From the NCBI GenBank assembly GCA_025353725.1, contig JANXOF010000023.1, positions 62,001 through 126,000 on the forward strand: DNA of 64,000 nucleotides, given 5' to 3'. Made by a program: the position numbers and the translations under genes. Source of the stretch: Polyangiaceae bacterium. GTDB taxonomy: Bacteria > Myxococcota_A > Polyangia > Polyangiales > Polyangiaceae. Below, piece after piece: positions 53,189 to 61,209 of this stretch. Under the pieces are notes generated by a model. That model saw nothing but the letters and a program-made list of their open reading frames with translations. It searched no databases and was not told where the DNA came from. Within the stretch, counting starts at the first letter, position 1. Each line of letters opens with the position of its first letter.

Positions 53189-54198
53189 CGCTCGCTTCCG
53201 AGCAGCCGCCTTGCGTGCGCCAACGAGGACGTTGTCGCGTAGCGCAGCGACGCCTCCGCCGCGTCGGTGAGCATCATCGTGTAGGCGAAGCGCGTTGCGG
53301 AGCTCAGCACGCGTTGACGCGGCTCAAAGAGCGTCTGGTAGAGGAGAGCGCGTCTTGCCGAAGAGAGCGTGCCCAGCGGGCGCACCCGCGCGGGCGCGAC
53401 GTCAAAGACGGAGACGAGGAGCTCGCCCGCGAACGCGAGGACGCGAGAAAGGCCTACCTGGCGCGCTCTTTTTGCGGCTTCCGCCAGCGTTGGCTCTGCG
53501 AGCCGGTCGACCATGAGCCGCAAGTCGTAAAGCCAAGACAAACGCCCAAACCGGTGGGAAGCGGCGTGGACCGCGAGAAAGACGAACTCATCGGCCGGTG
53601 ACGGTACACGCAGGGCACGAAACCCTAGAGCAGGTACACTTCGCTCGAGTAGCGCTTCCGAGCGGAGCGTGACTCCAAACCCACGGTGAGCGTGAAAGTG
53701 GAGCTCGAGATCAGGATAGCCCGGGCGTGCGAGATGAAGGTGATGATGCTCACGACGCGACCAGGCGATCTCGTCGGCGGAGTCGATAACGACAAATCCG
53801 ACCCCCGCGAGAGCCTTCACGGTCACGTCGAGATCGCGCTCGTCGACCAGAATATCGATATCGCTTGTCCCGCGAGCCGACGGCCTAGCGTAATACCGGG
53901 ATGCAAAAAGGGCGCCTTTCAACGCTACTGTCGGGCGCACGAGGCACGCGTCGATCGCATGAAGCGCGTTTAGATGCGCCTCATAATCCAACTCGCGCGC
54001 GACAGCGCTCAGGGCGCCGCGGTGCGATAGGTCAGCGTCAACTTCGCCGGCTGACGAACGCACGGCGTCCCACAGAATGCCCGCGACACCGTGTGCCTCA
54101 GCGACGAGAAACGTCTCGAGCAGGAGGCCCCCCGTCGACACTGCAAGAGGGGCATCGCTCAACCGGGCGGCTACGGAGCGAATATCGCGTAGCCGCAC
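53185..54198 (-). CDS. Nucleotidyltransferase family protein of RiPP-cluster type
   Basis: A 337-residue protein of the uncharacterised nucleotidyltransferase family (NTP_transf_5-like). Core pattern: RPTVALKGALFASRYYARPS, RGTSDIDILVDERDLDVTV with the paired Asp residues near 116-118 as metal ligands, then HHHLHLARPGYPDLELHFH with a third acidic residue, and a helical C-terminal part (PADEFVFLAVHAASHRFGRL). Such genes recur in HprK-containing lasso clusters, where their role is unknown. Translationally coupled with the GT2 gene. Confidence 0.8.
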   Translation of the reverse strand: MRLRDIRSVAARLSDAPLAVSTGGLLLETFLVAEAHGVAGILWDAVRSSAGEVDADLSHRGALSAVARELDYEAHLNALHAIDACLVRPTVALKGALFASRYYARPSARGTSDIDILVDERDLDVTVKALAGVGFVVIDSADEIAWSRREHHHLHLARPGYPDLELHFHAHRGFGVTLRSEALLERSVPALGFRALRVPSPADEFVFLAVHAASHRFGRLSWLYDLRLMVDRLAEPTLAEAAKRARQVGLSRVLAFAGELLVSVFDVAPARVRPLGTLSSARRALLYQTLFEPRQRVLSSATRFAYTMMLTDAAEASLRYATTSSLAHARRLLGSER

Positions 54199-54209
54199 CG
54201 ACTAGGCAT

Positions 54210-55169
54210 TCAGTTGCGAAAGGCGCCGCAAGAAGTTCCCCAATACACTTCGGGCGACTTACATACGTACGGCTCGGTTTCGGGGCAAATACCGTTGTTG
54301 CACCAAATACTAAATTGGCAGGGTGCGCCTAAGGGACGAGCCGCTTTACACTTTTGCTGGCCGACGGGTATCGGTAAGCCGTCTGCGGGGCTGTACGTCT
54401 CACAGAAAGCGCTGTTCGTGGCTCCCGCGCGGTAGGAGCAAACTTCGTCGCTCCGATCCTTAGCCGTGACGTTCCCGCATGAACCTTCAAGGGGAACGAG
54501 AGCGGTACAGACGCCGGGACCCACACCGCCGTCGCTTGCCTGCTTGCAAAAGTTATCCGGCTTGCACTCAATGCTCTGAGTGCAATTACCACCGGGCTCG
54601 ACGAGACCCACATAAACTCCGAAGCAAGCATCCCGAATGGCCTTGAATTCGGTACCCGGCAGATTGCAGCTCATCGCCTTGGCTTTCGCGAGACAAGAAT
54701 CGCCGGCCTGTCGGTCAATCGCAATTTTGCCTTTCGTTTTCAGCGCGCTATCCGCATTCGATGACTCCCAACCCAAGGGCGTGTACTTGGCGATGCAGGC
54801 GGCTTGGTCGAACGTCCCACCATCGGCACCTCCGTCGGCCGGCGTGGAGTTTCCATAGCAACAGCGCGCGAGCGACTCGCAAAGTTGAGTCGCGAGCCGG
54901 ACATCGAAGGAGAGCACGTCAAAGCCGCCGTCGGCCGAAGCGTCGGCCCCATCGACGCCCGCATCCGTCAATCCGCCATCCTCCGAGGCAGCTTCGACGG
55001 CCGCGTCTTTTTCTTTGCCCGAGTCCGCCCCAGGGCCCCCGTCAGGCGTGCTCGCGTCGAGACCAACCACCGTGTCGTCTCCCGTGCAAGCGACCAGCAT
55101 TGCTGCGGTAACGCCCGCGAAGAGTGTGGCTCCGCCGAAGAGAGCGACGAGTCGAAATTGATTTCTCAT
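54210..55169 (-). CDS. Cys-rich, Asp/Gly-rich lipoprotein
   Basis: A 319-residue lipoprotein: Arg-containing N-terminus, hydrophobic stretch, lipobox MLVAC near residue 28, then an Asp/Gly/Ala-rich linker (DAGVDGADASADGG). The mature region has about 17 cysteines (for example LCESLARCCYG, CTQSIECKPDNFCKQ, CNNGICPETEPYVCK) in a pattern like other Myxococcota Cys-rich surface lipoproteins. It lies inside the lasso-type cluster between the PqqD gene and the nucleotidyltransferase, same strand, so it may be co-transcribed but may equally be an unrelated insertion. No function assigned. Confidence 0.75.
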   Translation of the reverse strand: MRNQFRLVALFGGATLFAGVTAAMLVACTGDDTVVGLDASTPDGGPGADSGKEKDAAVEAASEDGGLTDAGVDGADASADGGFDVLSFDVRLATQLCESLARCCYGNSTPADGGADGGTFDQAACIAKYTPLGWESSNADSALKTKGKIAIDRQAGDSCLAKAKAMSCNLPGTEFKAIRDACFGVYVGLVEPGGNCTQSIECKPDNFCKQASDGGVGPGVCTALVPLEGSCGNVTAKDRSDEVCSYRAGATNSAFCETYSPADGLPIPVGQQKCKAARPLGAPCQFSIWCNNGICPETEPYVCKSPEVYWGTSCGAFRN

Positions 55170-55231
55170 TTAAGTTTCCTATTCGCCGTAACGGTAGCAT
55201 CGCGCGTCCAAACGACCCGTGCCGTATGCAG

Positions 55232-55543
55232 CTATAGCCGCTTTTCGGCTTCCACTACAACCGCCAGCTCAAGGAGATGATATTTGCGTAGCTGTGCGAC
55301 GAGGGCGCAGATGTCCCGCAGCGCCTCCGCGTGACTTACCTCGTAAAGGCATGTGAGCCGCCCTGCGATTGCCCCGAGCGGTTCACAAGATTCAAGGCCA
55401 CGCCAGACTTCGCTCGCGATCGGGTCGAGTCCGAAATACTCGCCCTTCCCAAACTCGAGCAACACCATCTCGTGCCCGAACGCCCGCGCGTACACGCTCG
55501 AAGCAATGGTTACGAGTGAGGCTTCGTCAACGGTGTCGTTCAT
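55232..55543 (-). CDS. PqqD-family leader-binding protein (lasso B1-like)
   Basis: A 103-residue PqqD-family protein (ATG 55543): VYARAFGHEMVLLEFGKGEYFGLDPIASEVWRG is split here as VYARAFGHEMVLLEF then GKGEYFGLDPIASEVW, the typical beta-hairpin and helix, and the C-terminal helix RDICALVAQLRKYHLLEL. In lasso clusters such B1 proteins bind the leader peptide. The start overlaps the kinase stop (ATGA), placing it in the same operon. A B2 peptidase domain is not fused to it. Confidence 0.85.
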   Translation of the reverse strand: MNDTVDEASLVTIASSVYARAFGHEMVLLEFGKGEYFGLDPIASEVWRGLESCEPLGAIAGRLTCLYEVSHAEALRDICALVAQLRKYHLLELAVVVEAEKRL

Positions 55544-56340
55544 GGAGTTCTCGAGAGAGCGTTATCGGCGACGAAGCGCGCCGTTGCCGCAAGGAGGTCA
55601 AGCTTACGGGGTCGGTGGAATCGGAGCACGGGCGTTTGGTCGATCAGCTCAGCGAGCGCGTCAATGTCTCGTCGCGCCACGTGCGGCTCGTCGACAACAA
55701 ACCGCGTTAGTTGCGAGAGCAGCGCGGCCACCGCGTCGCAGCCTGAAACCGCTTCGAGCCGTATCAAAGAGTCCTCACGCCCGTCAAAAGCGAGCGTCAC
55801 GACGCGGGCGAGCGGTACGCGGTCAGCCGCACGTGGGCGCCGCTCGAAAGGCGCTTTGCCCTCGCGGAAAGGACCGCCAGCCGAGCGCCCCACGGCGCGC
55901 GCTGCAGGAACGTCGAGCCAGTGGCTTTCGTCGAGCGCCAAAACATCGAACGAGTCGCCACTGCGTACAATCACGACGGCGTCGTCGCCAAGGAGAGAAG
56001 CCCCTTCCCGTTCGCAGAGCGCCGCGGCGAGCGTGGACTTGCCATCCCCCGCGCCGCCGAGAAAGACAACCGCACGGCCACCTATCGCGATTGCGGAGGC
56101 ATGAAGCGGGATGTCACCGCGCAAGTGGGCGAGCAGTAGCGGAAGGGCGCCCTGTTGCAACTTTGCGATGTCAACTGCAGCGGCCGATGCAGACGGCTGG
56201 AACTGAACGTCGGTACCGTCACGCCGTACGGAAAGCTTCGCAAGACCTGGCCACTCGGCGACCATGGACTCGGCGTCTCGACCGACGCGTGCCGTGACGA
56301 TGTCGCCGTCGAACGATTCTGCGAGCCAAGACACCGTCAC
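55540..56340 (-). CDS. HprK-like kinase
   Basis: A 266-residue protein with GTG start at 56340 that overlaps the cyclase stop (GTGA). The C-terminal part is HPr-kinase-like: IPLHASAIAIGGRAVVFLG near 78-95, then Walker A GGAGDGKSTLAAAL, and SLLGDDAVVIVRSGDSFDVL (Walker B-like acidic pair DD) near 118, plus ALDESHWL. In paeninodin-type lasso clusters a kinase of this type phosphorylates the precursor C-terminal Ser. Here the predicted core ends in Pro, so the target may be another residue or another molecule. Function by analogy only. Confidence 0.85.
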   Translation of the reverse strand: MTVSWLAESFDGDIVTARVGRDAESMVAEWPGLAKLSVRRDGTDVQFQPSASAAAVDIAKLQQGALPLLLAHLRGDIPLHASAIAIGGRAVVFLGGAGDGKSTLAAALCEREGASLLGDDAVVIVRSGDSFDVLALDESHWLDVPAARAVGRSAGGPFREGKAPFERRPRAADRVPLARVVTLAFDGREDSLIRLEAVSGCDAVAALLSQLTRFVVDEPHVARRDIDALAELIDQTPVLRFHRPRKLDLLAATARFVADNALSRTP

Positions 56341-57725
56341 GACGCCCTCCCGCGGAGCCACGCCTCGACCGCAAGCGCAGCCCACAATTCTACCCAGCTT
56401 TCGCCGTGTTCAGGCTCTGCGACAAACCGTTCAAACGCCACGCGAAACGCGTCCGGCTCGACAAGCCCGAGCGACGCCAGCTCGCGCCCTGAGGCCAGTG
56501 GCCGAAGCGATTCAAGCCCTCCGGCTGCTTCGACCCATCGCCGCATAGCCGGTTCGAAACTCGCTTTGTCCATCCGATCGCGAAGCGAGCTCGGAAGCAG
56601 GTCATGCGCGGATGCGCGAAGCAAACCCCGCCACCGGTCACCAAAAAGCAGGTGCTCCGGGGCCATCGACGCGACAGCCGCGATGAGGTTGCGGTCCATA
56701 TAGGGATACCAGAAGTCTAAACCTGACGCGTGCTCCTGCATCTGACGACCCGCAGCAACGATGGCTTGGTAGGCCGGGTCGGTCATCGCCACCAGGCGCT
56801 GCGCCGCGTTCATGGGCAAGCGGCTGAGGAAGCGACTTCGCAGTCGCCGCTTGTCCTCGAGGTAGGTCCGAACGATCGGGCCCGCCCATGGCACCATGCT
56901 CGTCGCTCCGTACCGAAACGTCCTCCAGGCACGCACCGCCGGGGGAAGCGCCCGACCCAAGAAAGGACGGACGACCCAGGACCAAGCCGGACTCGGAGGC
57001 CGGTTGAACCCGTTTAGCCGACGCGCTGTTCGTATGGCCGTCAGCGGGTGGCCGCGACGCGCGACGTTCACAAGGGCTGCAGGGTTCCCTCCGAAGAGCT
57101 CGTCTCCACCAGCCCCTGCGAGCATCCGCTCGGCTCCGTTGGCTTTCGCGCGGACCATCAGCTCAACCTCCATCGGCATCGTAGAGGACGTCGCAGGCGC
57201 ACCGTCGACGCCTGACCGCATGAGAGCGATTCGTGGAGCCGCATCTTCCGGTCGCATACGGATAACCTCGCACCCAAGGTGCTTTTGAAGCGCGCTGAGA
57301 TACGGGCGATCGTCGCCGGGTCCACCAAAGTCGAGGCATGCCGCGAACGCCGTTCCTCCCGTCCGCCTTGCCCACTGGACGGCGAGGCCGAGGAGTACCG
57401 AAGAATCAAGTCCGCCCCCCGTCATCACGGCCACGCGCCGAACGCCATCAAGGGCTACGTCTACGCTTCGCTCCAAAGCACGGCGGAGAAAGGCTGGTGA
57501 CTCTTGCAGAGAAGGCAGCGATGAGGGCCACTCGAACCCGCGATCGGCGTAGAGCCGCGAGGTTACGCCGGCGTACAAGGTCATCTCGGGTCGGTTCTCG
57601 GTCCAGTAACTTACCCAGGCGGCAAGGCCCATCAAGTCTAGCGCGCTTCGAGGGCCTGCCACGTCGGAGAGCAGGTTCGATTCCTCGATTCCGCGTCGAT
57701 AAGCAAGCCGTGTCGGGCCTCCCAC
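56337..57725 (-). CDS. Asparagine-synthetase-like lasso cyclase, short form
   Basis: A 462-residue protein. The ATP-binding PP-loop TGGGLDSSVLL at about 102-112, GAGGDELFGGNPAAL at 204-218 and WYPYMDRNLI near 345 match the asparagine synthetase C-terminal domain as used by lasso cyclases (C protein), which adenylate an Asp or Glu side chain and close the ring with the N-terminus. Lasso cyclases are usually near 600 residues with an N-terminal glutaminase-like domain; only about 80 residues precede the PP-loop region here, so that domain is largely missing. It starts 12 bases after the precursor gene. Confidence 0.82.
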   Translation of the reverse strand: MGGPTRLAYRRGIEESNLLSDVAGPRSALDLMGLAAWVSYWTENRPEMTLYAGVTSRLYADRGFEWPSSLPSLQESPAFLRRALERSVDVALDGVRRVAVMTGGGLDSSVLLGLAVQWARRTGGTAFAACLDFGGPGDDRPYLSALQKHLGCEVIRMRPEDAAPRIALMRSGVDGAPATSSTMPMEVELMVRAKANGAERMLAGAGGDELFGGNPAALVNVARRGHPLTAIRTARRLNGFNRPPSPAWSWVVRPFLGRALPPAVRAWRTFRYGATSMVPWAGPIVRTYLEDKRRLRSRFLSRLPMNAAQRLVAMTDPAYQAIVAAGRQMQEHASGLDFWYPYMDRNLIAAVASMAPEHLLFGDRWRGLLRASAHDLLPSSLRDRMDKASFEPAMRRWVEAAGGLESLRPLASGRELASLGLVEPDAFRVAFERFVAEPEHGESWVELWAALAVEAWLRGRAS

Positions 57726-57737
57726 TCCGGCGGGACC

Positions 57738-57926
57738 TTAGGGCTTTTTCGCGCCCGGCGTGCCATCCATTTGACCTCCAGACGGCGAACCTAACGTTAG
57801 GTCTCGTACGGAACCGAGGCTGCGAACATACGGCGGACTGTACGTGCGTCGCGGACTTACGGCGGTGGGAATCGCACGGGACTCGGGGGCGTTTGACGGC
57901 GGGTTGCTCTTGGGTTCAGGCGACAT
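57738..57926 (-). CDS. Lasso peptide precursor
   Basis: A 62-residue peptide with ATG 57926 and the ribosome site AAGAGGA seven bases before. The leader is Pro/Ser-rich and ends YSPPYVRSLGSVRDLTL, matching the lasso leader pattern (Tyr-x2-Pro...Gly...Thr at the penultimate position). Cleavage after Thr-Leu leaves the core GSPSGGQMDGTPGAKKP of 17 residues, in which the amino group of Gly1 and the side chain of Asp9 would give the nine-residue macrolactam. The tail has eight residues. It is the first gene of the unit precursor-cyclase-kinase-PqqD. Core boundaries are predictions. Confidence 0.85.
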   Translation of the reverse strand: MSPEPKSNPPSNAPESRAIPTAVSPRRTYSPPYVRSLGSVRDLTLGSPSGGQMDGTPGAKKP

Positions 57927-57930
57927 CAAT

Positions 57931-57937
57931 TCCTCTT
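57931..57937 (-). promoter_or_regulatory. Ribosome binding site of lasso precursor
   Basis: AAGAGGA on the minus strand, four bases from the ATG at 57926. It decides the start at 57926 over a longer frame from 57971 that has no such site. Confidence 0.75.
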
Positions 57938-58221
57938 CGGCATAGTGGGTTGCGCGCCCGTGCCGACGCATTCACAAGGGTTCTATCTGACTTCCGCCGG
58001 AGCTTCAACTCAGCGCTGCGTTCCGTGCGCGGTATGCTCGGGTTTACTCGCCGGCGGAACGACAAAGACGTGCCGAGCCGAACGGTCCGCACGCGCGCTG
58101 ACCTCGCGGTGAGACGGCCTACCTTCTCGTAAAGCACGGTAAAGGACGGAATGTCTCGCGCACTCGGACGTCTGCGTTAAAGGGGACGACAACAAGGTCC
58201 TTAGGAGAGAGCAAAGACACC

Positions 58222-58659
58222 ATGCGTTCACACATTTTCGCCACGGTCATCGCCCTAGGTACGCTCCTCACGACAACGGCGTTCGCGGCGCCCTCGGATG
58301 CGCAGCCCCCAACAGGGACGGAGCACGCCGAGCGAGGCGAGAAACACGAAGGACACAGGCACTTCCCAATGCCGGCCGCAGACTTCAAGGCCAAGGTTGA
58401 CAGGCACCGAGCCCGGGCGCGGGCCCGGATGGAAGAAGAAGCAGGAAAAGCCTCTGCGGACGAGGCCAAAGCGCTTCGTTCAACGTTTGAGGCGAACGCG
58501 CAAAAAGTCGATGCCGAGGTTGCGAAAGCCGTCGCCGATGGCACCGTTACGAAGGACGAAGCGAAAGCCGTTCGCGCCGTGAGCCCTCATCACGGCCGAC
58601 ACGCGCACGCTCGCGGCGGGGCGCACAGCGACCGCGGCCCCCACCGAAACGGTGTATGA
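58222..58659 (+). CDS. Secreted His-rich small protein
   Basis: A 145-residue protein with a signal peptide (VIALGTLLTTTAFA then APSDA). The mature protein has His clusters at both ends (GEKHEGHRHFPMP and SPHHGRHAHARGGAHSDRGPH) and a charged, helical middle (ARARARMEEEAGKASADEAKALR, split here as ARARARMEEEAG then KASADEAKALR). Metal binding (zinc, copper or nickel) in the periplasm is plausible from the His clusters. No family is recognised. A good ribosome site (GGAGAGAG) precedes the ATG. Divergent from the lasso precursor gene. Confidence 0.75.
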   Translation: MRSHIFATVIALGTLLTTTAFAAPSDAQPPTGTEHAERGEKHEGHRHFPMPAADFKAKVDRHRARARARMEEEAGKASADEAKALRSTFEANAQKVDAEVAKAVADGTVTKDEAKAVRAVSPHHGRHAHARGGAHSDRGPHRNGV

Positions 58660-58706
58660 GACGCGACGCGAACAAGGGCACTCTCGTCGGGCGCGTTGGG
58701 CTCGCG

Positions 58707-59534
58707 TTAGCGCCCGACGTCGACGCTGACTTTTGGGAACTCACTTCGTTCTAGCGCGCCCAAAAGCGGCACGACGACGCGCAGGGTAACTCGACCTGGA
58801 GCAAGCGGTGTGGACGGTGCGCGCGGATACCCGCGGCCCGTCCACCCGCGTTTAAGCGCCTCGGGTGCCCATCGCGTCTTCACGGCCTGCCATGCAAGCT
58901 TGACGTGTGCTGTCCCGCCCGGTGCGAGCGTGACCCGCGCAACCTTGCTGTCGCCCGAGGAAAACGCAGGCTCCTTCGGCGGTTTGGTGGACGGGTAATC
59001 GACGCGCTTGTCTTTGGCGTCGACCGCCTCGACCTCAAAGTTCGGCGCGGGCTCTCCGCTGAAGCTGAAGTAGAGCGGCAGCGGCTCGGAGGAGTTGTTT
59101 TTCATCGTAAGGGTGAGGTCGACCCGGCCCCCAGGCGCAACTAGTGGCCGGGCCGCGGTTACCCGAAGCTCGAGCTTGTCACGCAGAGCGGACGAGAGGT
59201 CGCGGGGCTTCGGAACGGTACCTGTCGTCACGCAGGAGGGGAGAACATCGTTCAGCGCGACGAAGTTTGAACCGGAGCAAGGCCCCTCCCCCTCCGCTCG
59301 CGCCGACGGCGTGCCGCTATTGGGCGTCGTCGTGCGAGTTCCGTCGTCCGGCTCCACGCTCGTGCGCGAAACGTTCGCGACCGTGCCGATGGGAGTCATT
59401 TCAAGGGGCAGGCGGGGCTCCGGCGGCGGCGCGCAGTTCGTCGACATCGCGGAGATTGTGAGGGTGGTGAGAACTGCGACGCGCATGGCCCAAACGAGCG
59501 CGCTCGGCCGAAGTCGCCGGGCCGAAGTCGTCAT
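58707..59534 (-). CDS. Lipoprotein, hypothetical, beta-rich
   Basis: A 275-residue protein with a signal peptide and lipobox-like SAMSTNC (Cys near 34). A Ser/Thr/Pro-rich linker is followed by a beta-rich domain: LELRVTAARPLVAPGGRVDL, TLTMKNNSSEPLPLYFSF, KVARVTLAPGGTAHVKLAWQA. The pattern is that of an Ig-like or intracellular-proteinase-inhibitor-like fold. No family is recognised. It is convergent with the secreted His-rich gene. Confidence 0.7.
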   Translation of the reverse strand: MTTSARRLRPSALVWAMRVAVLTTLTISAMSTNCAPPPEPRLPLEMTPIGTVANVSRTSVEPDDGTRTTTPNSGTPSARAEGEGPCSGSNFVALNDVLPSCVTTGTVPKPRDLSSALRDKLELRVTAARPLVAPGGRVDLTLTMKNNSSEPLPLYFSFSGEPAPNFEVEAVDAKDKRVDYPSTKPPKEPAFSSGDSKVARVTLAPGGTAHVKLAWQAVKTRWAPEALKRGWTGRGYPRAPSTPLAPGRVTLRVVVPLLGALERSEFPKVSVDVGR

Positions 59535-59652
59535 GACGATGAACCTTGGGCAAAGCGTGCTTTTTCGTAAAGGTTTTTCGTAAGCCGAAGTAAAAGCGGG
59601 CCGAATCGGCGGGACGGCGTCAGGGCTGTCGGCATCCTACGAACTGCGATGC

Positions 59653-61176
59653 GTGAAGGAAAGACTGCCAATGCTGAGCTTCGGAGTGCGGTCGGTGAAT
59701 GTGACGTCAGCGTGGTTTGCCCTAGGTTCGTTCCCGTACGCGGTCGCGGGTGGGCTCCTTTCAGCGTTCGTCGTGTCGACACCTGCGTTCGCGCAGGCCG
59801 GCGCGGAGGCCAAGCCGGGACGTGAAAGCGGCAACGCCGTGACGTCGACGGGGGCCGTCACGGCCGACCAGGTTGGGCAGCGCGCCGCAGCGACCAGCTA
59901 CCAGGCGAAAGCTGCCGAGCAGAATCTCACGGCCGCCGGTGCGCGCGTCGAGCAACAATGGGCGAACTACGTTCCTCGCCTCGGACTGGCGGCGCGATAC
60001 ACCCGCTTGAGCGACTTTGTGCCGCCCGCACTCGGGGGGAGCGGGAGTCTCGTCGTGACGAGCGAGCCGCCGGGCACGCTCAATCCCACCCCGACGTTCG
60101 CGTCTCCGGGATTTAGTTTTCCACTCGTTCTCGACAACTTTCTCACGCAAGCCACGATCGCGGTGCCGATCAGCGACTACTTTCTCCGTATCGGGAAGGC
60201 GTATTCGGCGTCGACGATGTCCGAAGATGCGGCGCGGTTCGACGTCGTGGCCGCGCGAGCGAAGTCGTACGCCGACGGGAAAATTGCGTACTACACATGG
60301 CTTCGCGCTCGCGGAGCCGTGGGCGTGGCGGACCAGTCGCTCGCGGTGGCTCGTGCTCACTTGAAAGACGCTGAGAATCAATTCGCGGTTGGCAACGCGT
60401 CAAAGGCTGACGTGCTCCGCGCGCAAACGCAGGTCGCGGCTGCCGAGCTCGCCTTCGAACGCGCGAAAAGCGGGGCCGCACTGACCGAGCGGCAGGTTCG
60501 GGTCGCGATGCACCTCAAAGGCGAGGAGCCGCTCACGCCAGCCGAGAGGCTCGATGGCCAGGTCCCGCAGGCGCCTGTAAACTTGGTAGCGCTCGTGACC
60601 GAGGCGCAGCAGCAACGCCCCGAGATCAAGAGTATCGACAAAAACGCCGACGCCGCCCGAAGGCTCGCGGATGCGCAACGCGCCGGAAAATATCCCGTGC
60701 TTTCGGGATTCGGCGACGTCACGTACGCCAACCCAAACCAGCGCCGAGTGCCACAGCAGAGCGAATGGTTTCCGACGTGGTCCGTGGGCGCACAGGTAAC
60801 CTGGTCACCGAACGACGTCCTCGCCGCGGGCGCGGCGGGCGCGGACGCCGACGCACGATCTGCCGCACTCGACGCGCAAAAAGAAGCCACGCGGGATGGC
60901 ATCGAGCTCGAGGTCACGCAGGCGTATCAGGGCATCGTCGAAGGTGACGCGGCGATCCTTTCGACCCAGCGCCAGCTGGAGAGCTCCGTCGAAGGGTACC
61001 GCGTCGCTCGGGAGCTCTTCACGAACGGTCGGGGTACGGCGACGACGCTCATTGATGCAGAAATTGTCCTCGCGCAAACGCGGTTTGAGCACCTCAATGC
61101 GCGCGTCGACGCACGCATTGCCCGGATTCGCCTCGAACACGCCGTGGGCCGTGACACAAAGACGCCGAGCCCTTGA
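59653..61176 (+). CDS. TolC-family outer-membrane channel
   Basis: A 507-residue outer-membrane efflux protein. Signal peptide (AFVVSTPAFA) from GTG 59653 or ATG 59671. The mature protein has the paired helical repeats of TolC: AKAAEQNLTAAGARVEQQWANYVPRL is split here as AEQNLTAAGARVEQQ then WANYVPRLGLAAR, SLAVARAHLKDAENQFAVGN, and in the second half ATRDGIELEVTQAYQGIVEG and YRVARELFTNGRGTATTLID. It would serve as the outer channel of a type I secretion or efflux pump; no inner-membrane partner is adjacent. Confidence 0.88.
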   Translation: MKERLPMLSFGVRSVNVTSAWFALGSFPYAVAGGLLSAFVVSTPAFAQAGAEAKPGRESGNAVTSTGAVTADQVGQRAAATSYQAKAAEQNLTAAGARVEQQWANYVPRLGLAARYTRLSDFVPPALGGSGSLVVTSEPPGTLNPTPTFASPGFSFPLVLDNFLTQATIAVPISDYFLRIGKAYSASTMSEDAARFDVVAARAKSYADGKIAYYTWLRARGAVGVADQSLAVARAHLKDAENQFAVGNASKADVLRAQTQVAAAELAFERAKSGAALTERQVRVAMHLKGEEPLTPAERLDGQVPQAPVNLVALVTEAQQQRPEIKSIDKNADAARRLADAQRAGKYPVLSGFGDVTYANPNQRRVPQQSEWFPTWSVGAQVTWSPNDVLAAGAAGADADARSAALDAQKEATRDGIELEVTQAYQGIVEGDAAILSTQRQLESSVEGYRVARELFTNGRGTATTLIDAEIVLAQTRFEHLNARVDARIARIRLEHAVGRDTKTPSP

Positions 61177-61209
61177 ACGCGCGGCGAAGGCATCGGGACG
61201 TGCCTTTGC

